Positions 62,559 through 64,000 of a DNA stretch of 64,000 nt are shown piece by piece (within the stretch, counting starts at the first letter, position 1; each line of letters starts with the position of its first letter). Source of the stretch: Candidatus Leptofilum gracile (GTDB lineage: Bacteria > Chloroflexota > Anaerolineae > Promineifilales > Promineifilaceae); NCBI GenBank assembly GCA_016713825.1, contig JADJOJ010000006.1:328112-392111 (forward strand). The letters run 5' to 3'. The notes beneath the pieces are model-generated. The model saw nothing but the letters and a program-made list of their open reading frames with translations, was not told the DNA's origin and did not search any database. The translations under genes were made by a program, and so were the position numbers.

Positions 62559-63868
62559 TCAGCCAGAAAAAGGATGAAGCTTAACGCCCTTCCACTTCAC
62601 GGCATCAAAACCAACGATGCGGGAGAGGTTTTCTCGCCTGTCACGTCAGACAGGGAAACGTAGTCGCTGCTGTTGCCCCGGAACGTGTAGGCCAAGCGAC
62701 ACCCACTGATCGCTGGACGCCAGTTGGTTCACCACGCGTAAGGTAAAACCATCCCGATGCGACCCAATAGCGGAGCCGATGTAGCGGTGGCATTTTGCGA
62801 CGGAATGTGGACAAACACCTCATACCGCCCAGCCGCCAACGAAGGGTACCAGCGTGCCCAGTTGTAGTTGCCGCGGGCATAATCATTGTTGTACGTCCAG
62901 ATCATGCTGCTGTTGTAGCCCACCGTGGACGAGCGCCAGGAAGAAGCCGTGCCACCGGTTACAAAGCCGGGGCTGCTGTTGTCTATCACCACGGAGCCAC
63001 TGGGGGGCGGCGGGGGGGGCGGAGTGCCATTGTCTAGCGCCCAGTTTGGTTAGCCACCGCCAGGCCGCCGTGTTCGTAATATTCCATCTTAATCGGCACA
63101 TTCCCCGACAGATGAATGACATCCGAATAGGTGGACGCTGCCTGATCAAACCATTTGTCGATGAGCAGATGGCCGTTGACCCAAAGGCGCACGCCGTCGT
63201 CGCTGGTGGTGGTGAAGCGGTAGTTGCCAGCCGGGAAGTTGACGGTGCGCGTCCAACGGGCCGAGAAGTTGTCGTTGGACATGCCGTGGGTGACCACGCC
63301 GGTGCCCCAGTTGAAGTTGATGCTGGCGTCATCGCGCACCAGGATGGGCGGGCCAGAGAGTGTCGTGTTCAAGAAATATTCGCCGCGCCAGTTAACGATG
63401 TCGTTGGGCCTGGCTTCCCAGCTAAATTTGGCCACGGCAAGGCCGCCATTTTTCGTAATACTCCACCACAATTTCATGGTGCCCGGCCGACAGGGCCAGG
63501 TCGGCAGTAAAGGTTTGGGCTGGATGATCGCTCCATTGGTCGATGATGCGGTTGCCATCTACGTAGACGCGGATGCCGTCGTCGGCGGTGGCGGTGAAGC
63601 GGTAGGTGCCTGCGGCGTCGATATATTTGCTCCAGCGGGCGGAGAAGCTATCGGCGGGTAGGCCGCCTAGGCCGCCGGTGCCCCAATCCCAGTTGATGTC
63701 AGATTCGGTGGTTTGCACGGTGGGGTTCTGGCCAGGGTTTTGTTGTTCCAATACGAGACTTGCCAAACGGGTGGGTATGCGACCAGTGGGCACACCTGGC
63801 CAGGGCGGTTTGCTGCAACAGCAGCAAGCCAATAAGAGTGCCAATACAAGCGTTAATTTACGGTACAT
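62559..63868 (-). pseudogene. Secreted PA14-domain protein with golvesin-like C-terminus, frameshifted
   Basis: ATG 63868 follows AGGAGG. A signal peptide with four cysteines (LALLLACCCCSKP) suggests a lipoprotein. Two PA14 domains can be read (INWDWGTGGLG...FSARWS...ADDGIRVYVDGNRIID, then INFNWGTGVV...FSARWTR...SDDGVRLWVNGHLLID). A golvesin C-terminal-like domain follows (VIDNSSPGFVTGG, YEVFVHIPSQNA, NSSDYVSLSDVTGE). Frame changes occur near 63435, 63045 and 62735, so the product is broken as given. PA14 domains usually bind carbohydrate. The end coordinate is approximate. Confidence 0.7.
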
Positions 63869-64000
63869 GATTTGCCTCCTAGACAATACGCGTACTACTT
63901 TGTTTTGCAGTTTTGTATGAAGTTGTCGGGTGGAGACGGCCGTTTATAACACCCCCTGTCACGTATTCACGCTGCCTTCACGCTGGCGGTGCCTTAAATG
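63869..64000. other. Terminal gap
   Basis: No gene or RNA is recognised. One ACGGCCGT copy lies at 63936. The region should contain the promoter of the minus-strand PA14 gene, but no clear boxes were identified. Confidence 0.4.

Overview
The window is about 57% GC and densely coded on both strands. It looks like a contig from an uncultured Chloroflexota bacterium, probably Anaerolineae-like. This placement is inferred from Thr-Pro-rich surface linkers, lipoprotein solute-binding proteins, Tad pilus genes (CpaF, two CpaB) and the overall gene mix; there is no rRNA or other marker here to prove it. No prophage, transposase, CRISPR array or rRNA was found.

Layout. 1-8 kb: a surface-anchored protein cut by the window edge, a PLP aminotransferase, an FAD plus Fe-S oxidoreductase with one frameshift, and mtaB. 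8-12 kb: a mechanosensitive channel, then leuS behind a 550-base leader with two consecutive leucine-codon leader peptides, each followed by a terminator (a tandem attenuator). 12-31 kb: a beta-glucan utilisation locus read leftward from a LacI-controlled promoter at 28.05 kb: solute-binding protein, two permeases, a GH3 lipoprotein, a GH16 lipoprotein, a giant multidomain GH16 protein and a 1162-residue enzyme that may be a beta-1,3-glucan phosphorylase. LacI and a GH13 enzyme lie divergently. 31-38 kb: LysM protein, EF-P, three zinc-ribbon proteins of unknown role, an overlapping ridA / response regulator / nucleoside hydrolase operon, and a YigZ-family protein. 38.7-49.3 kb: cpaF, tRNA-Phe/Gly/Cys, an M3 peptidase, a DtxR-type regulator, an NrtR-like regulator, two CpaB paralogues, an FtsB/DivIC-like protein, an M24 peptidase homologue and a LysM protein. 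49.4-64 kb: dGTPase, a membrane metallopeptidase, a low-GC orphan, a MerB-like protein, YjbQ, a two-subunit molybdenum hydroxylase, two tandem microproteins, an L,D-transpeptidase, a toxin-antitoxin pair, an SPFH protein and a PA14/golvesin protein.

Two features run through the whole window. First, the octamer palindrome ACGGCCGT occurs about 95 times, where base composition predicts one or two. It lies in all three reading frames (read as T-A-V, N-G-R or E-R-P) and between genes, like the HIP1 element of cyanobacteria. Second, most intergenic gaps hold inverted repeats of several families, and some copies of the same families sit in frame inside genes (leuS, the FAD/Fe-S gene). Frameshifts at short homopolymers are frequent after 54 kb, so part of that region may contain sequence errors rather than true pseudogenes.
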